From Prevotellaceae bacterium UBA4301 (GTDB lineage Bacteria > Bacteroidota > Bacteroidia > Bacteroidales > Bacteroidaceae), in NCBI GenBank assembly GCA_002395775.1, contig DGUV01000034.1, positions 1 through 7,211 on the forward strand: a stretch of DNA of 7,211 bases, given 5' to 3'. The notes beneath the pieces were generated by a model that had not been told where the DNA came from, did not search any database, and saw nothing but the letters and a program-made list of their open reading frames with translations. The translations under genes and the position numbers were made by a program. Of the stretch, positions 5,391 to 7,211 are shown piece by piece. The stretch's first letter is position 1, and each line of letters starts with the position of its first letter.

Positions 5391-7211
5391 TCAATCGTCC
5401 GTTTCGTCCTTCTCGTCGAGCAGGGCTGTGAGGCGAAGGAGTTCGTCACGATATTGGGCAGCCTGCATGAAGTCGAGTTTCTTAGCGGCATCCTGCATGA
5501 GCCGACGCGTGTGGTCGATGGTCTTGCGAAGCTGCTGGGGCGTCATGTGCTCGGTGATGGGGTCGGCAGCCTGTTCCTGACTGACAACGGGCATCTGATA
5601 GCTGACAACATCATGCTGTGCGCCGTGCGGGTGCTGCACCTTGCCCGACTTTCCTTGCATCGTGGTCTGCTCGCTGCCGCCCTGTTGCGACTTGCCCATC
5701 TCGGCCTGAGCGAGGTCCTTCTTGACAGCATGCGGAATGATGCCATGCTCCTCATTGTAGCGCAGTTGCACCTCTCGGCGATGGTTGGTGTCCTCGATGC
5801 ACTGAGCCATAGAACGCGTGATGCGGTCGGCATAGAAGATGGCCTTGCCGTGAACGTGACGGGCAGCGCGCCCAATGGTCTGCGTGAGCGACGTGGTGCT
5901 GCGAAGGAAGCCTTCCTGGTCGGCATCGAGGATGCCCACAAGCGACACCTCGGGCAGGTCGAGTCCTTCGCGCAGAAGGTTGACACCCACGAGGACGTCG
6001 TACTCGCCACGGCGCAGCGAGTCCATAATCTGGACACGCTCCATCGTGTCAACTTCGTGATGGATGTAACAGGCATTGATTCCCGAACGAATGAGATAGG
6101 CACTGAATTCCTCAGCCTGACGCTTGCTGAGCGTGGTCACCAGGACACGTTCGCCCACCTCGATGCGCTGATTGATTTCCTCAAGCAGGTCGTCGGCCTC
6201 ATGCTCACGCGGACGGACCTCTATGATGGGATCCAGAAGTCCTGTCGGGCGGATAAGTTGTTCAACGACAACGCCTTCGGCCTGCTGCAATTCATAGTCG
6301 GCAGGAGTGGCCGAAACATAGATAATCTGATGAGTAAGCTGCTGGAACTCGTCGAATCGCAGGGGACGATTATCGAGGGCAGCAGGCAGGCGGAACCCGT
6401 ATTGCACGAGGTTGACCTTGCGAGCGCGGTCGCCGCCATACATTCCGCTAATCTGAGGCACGGAAACGTGGCTTTCATCAATGAACATAAGGAAATCAGG
6501 CGGAAAGAAATCGAGCAGGCAGAAGGGGCGTGTGCCAGCCTCGCGCCCGTCGAAGTAGCGGCTGTAGTTCTCTATGCCCGAACAATGGCCCAGTTCCCGA
6601 ATCATCTCCACGTCGTAGGTCACTCTTTCGTGCAACCGCTTGGCTTCGAGCGACTTGCCTTCCTCCTCAAAATATTCGACCTGACGGGCCAAATCATCCT
6701 CAATCTGCCGCACGGCCCTTTCCTGAGTGTCCTTGGTGGTCATGAAAAGATTGGCGGGATAGATGTTATACTCCTCAAACGAAGCCACACGCTGAAGGGT
6801 CTCCGGGTCAATCTCCTCGATGGTTTCAATCTCATTGCCCCAGAAGGTGATGCGCAAGATATTATCAGAGTAAGCGAGAGCCACATCGACGGTATCGCCC
6901 TTGACGCGCACCTCGCCCCTGTTGAGACTGACATCGTTGCGCACATAGAGGCTGTCCAAGAGCTTTCGCAACAGGACGTTGCGGTCCATCTCCTGCCCCA
7001 CCCGGATGCTGACTACGCTCTCGTAGAAGGCTGCAGGATTGCCCATACCATAAATGCAACTGACAGAGCAGACCACAATGACGTCCTTCCTTCCTGAAAG
7101 CAAGGCACTGGTGGCTGCCAGGCGGAGCTTGTCTATCTCGTCGTTGATGGCGAGGTCCTTCTCGATGTAGGTGTCAGTCGATGGGATGTAGGCCTCGGGC
7201 TGGTAGTAGTC
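5391..7211 (-). CDS. uvrB: UvrABC excision nuclease subunit B, C-terminal 606 residues (5' end outside window)
   Basis: UvrB is the damage-verifying, DNA-loading subunit of bacterial nucleotide excision repair; it takes DNA from UvrA and recruits UvrC. The frame is open to the right edge, beginning DYYQPEAYIPSTDTYIEKDL, which is about residue 90 in E. coli UvrB, so the Walker A region is missing. In fragment numbering: DVIVVCSVSCIYGMGNP at 43-59, helicase motif II DESH at 245-248, the domain around GMYGGDRARKVNLVQYG at 256-272, SATPADYE at 300-307, GLDLPEVSLVGILDADQEG at 416-434, and motif VI QTIGRAARH at 444-452. The C-terminal UVR domain that binds UvrC is at about 556-600. Between the helicase core and UVR lies a Gln/Gly/His-rich linker, about 497-555. 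The TGA stop at 5393-5391 is followed by the zinc-ribbon gene. Confidence 0.97.
   Translation of the reverse strand, partial: DYYQPEAYIPSTDTYIEKDLAINDEIDKLRLAATSALLSGRKDVIVVCSVSCIYGMGNPAAFYESVVSIRVGQEMDRNVLLRKLLDSLYVRNDVSLNRGEVRVKGDTVDVALAYSDNILRITFWGNEIETIEEIDPETLQRVASFEEYNIYPANLFMTTKDTQERAVRQIEDDLARQVEYFEEEGKSLEAKRLHERVTYDVEMIRELGHCSGIENYSRYFDGREAGTRPFCLLDFFPPDFLMFIDESHVSVPQISGMYGGDRARKVNLVQYGFRLPAALDNRPLRFDEFQQLTHQIIYVSATPADYELQQAEGVVVEQLIRPTGLLDPIIEVRPREHEADDLLEEINQRIEVGERVLVTTLSKRQAEEFSAYLIRSGINACYIHHEVDTMERVQIMDSLRRGEYDVLVGVNLLREGLDLPEVSLVGILDADQEGFLRSTTSLTQTIGRAARHVHGKAIFYADRITRSMAQCIEDTNHRREVQLRYNEEHGIIPHAVKKDLAQAEMGKSQQGGSEQTTMQGKSGKVQHPHGAQHDVVSYQMPVVSQEQAADPITEHMTPQQLRKTIDHTRRLMQDAAKKLDFMQAAQYRDELLRLTALLDEKDETDD

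Noticed and set aside
5151..7097. A 648-codon open frame on the plus strand opposite uvrB and ridA
   Set aside because: It is antisense to clear uvrB, zinc-ribbon and ridA coding sequence, and its translation has no recognisable domain. It is a shadow of GC-skewed codons.

Overview
The window looks like ordinary chromosome of a Bacteroidales bacterium, most likely Prevotella or a close relative. This rests on close family resemblance of the proteins, the lack of Shine-Dalgarno sequences before starts, and several copies of the Bacteroidetes -7 promoter element TAnnTTTGC just upstream of genes. The genus is inference. Coding DNA is moderately GC-rich and the gaps between genes are AT-rich. No rRNA, tRNA, CRISPR, transposase or phage gene is visible.

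Layout. On the minus strand, reading from the right: the 3' part of uvrB (nucleotide excision repair), a 47-residue zinc-ribbon protein and ridA (enamine/imine deaminase) form a tight run. A 174-bp gap follows with a promoter and a long imperfect stem-loop, then an unrecognised 149-residue gene. In the middle, on the plus strand, lie agmatine deiminase and N-carbamoylputrescine amidase (aguA, aguB), which together convert agmatine to putrescine. Diverging from aguA on the minus strand is a flavin-reductase-like gene that overlaps by 4 bp an unusual gene in which MsrA is fused to a sugar O-acetyltransferase. At the left edge, on the same strand, is the start of a Nif3-like gene with its own promoter.

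Most notable points. (1) A 35-bp GC-rich repeat occurs twice in inverted orientation (34 of 35 positions match). One copy encodes the C-terminal tail of AguA and the other the N-terminal extension of AguB, so the AguB start codon lies in the loop between them. (2) MsrA is fused in frame to a Maa/LacA/NodL-type acetyltransferase. (3) A 53-nt imperfect hairpin begins a few bases after a good promoter -7 element, as expected for a leader RNA or small RNA. (4) The aguA and flavin-reductase promoters appear to overlap back to back. I see no clearly new multi-gene defence or mobile system; the repeat pair and the fusion are the strongest leads.
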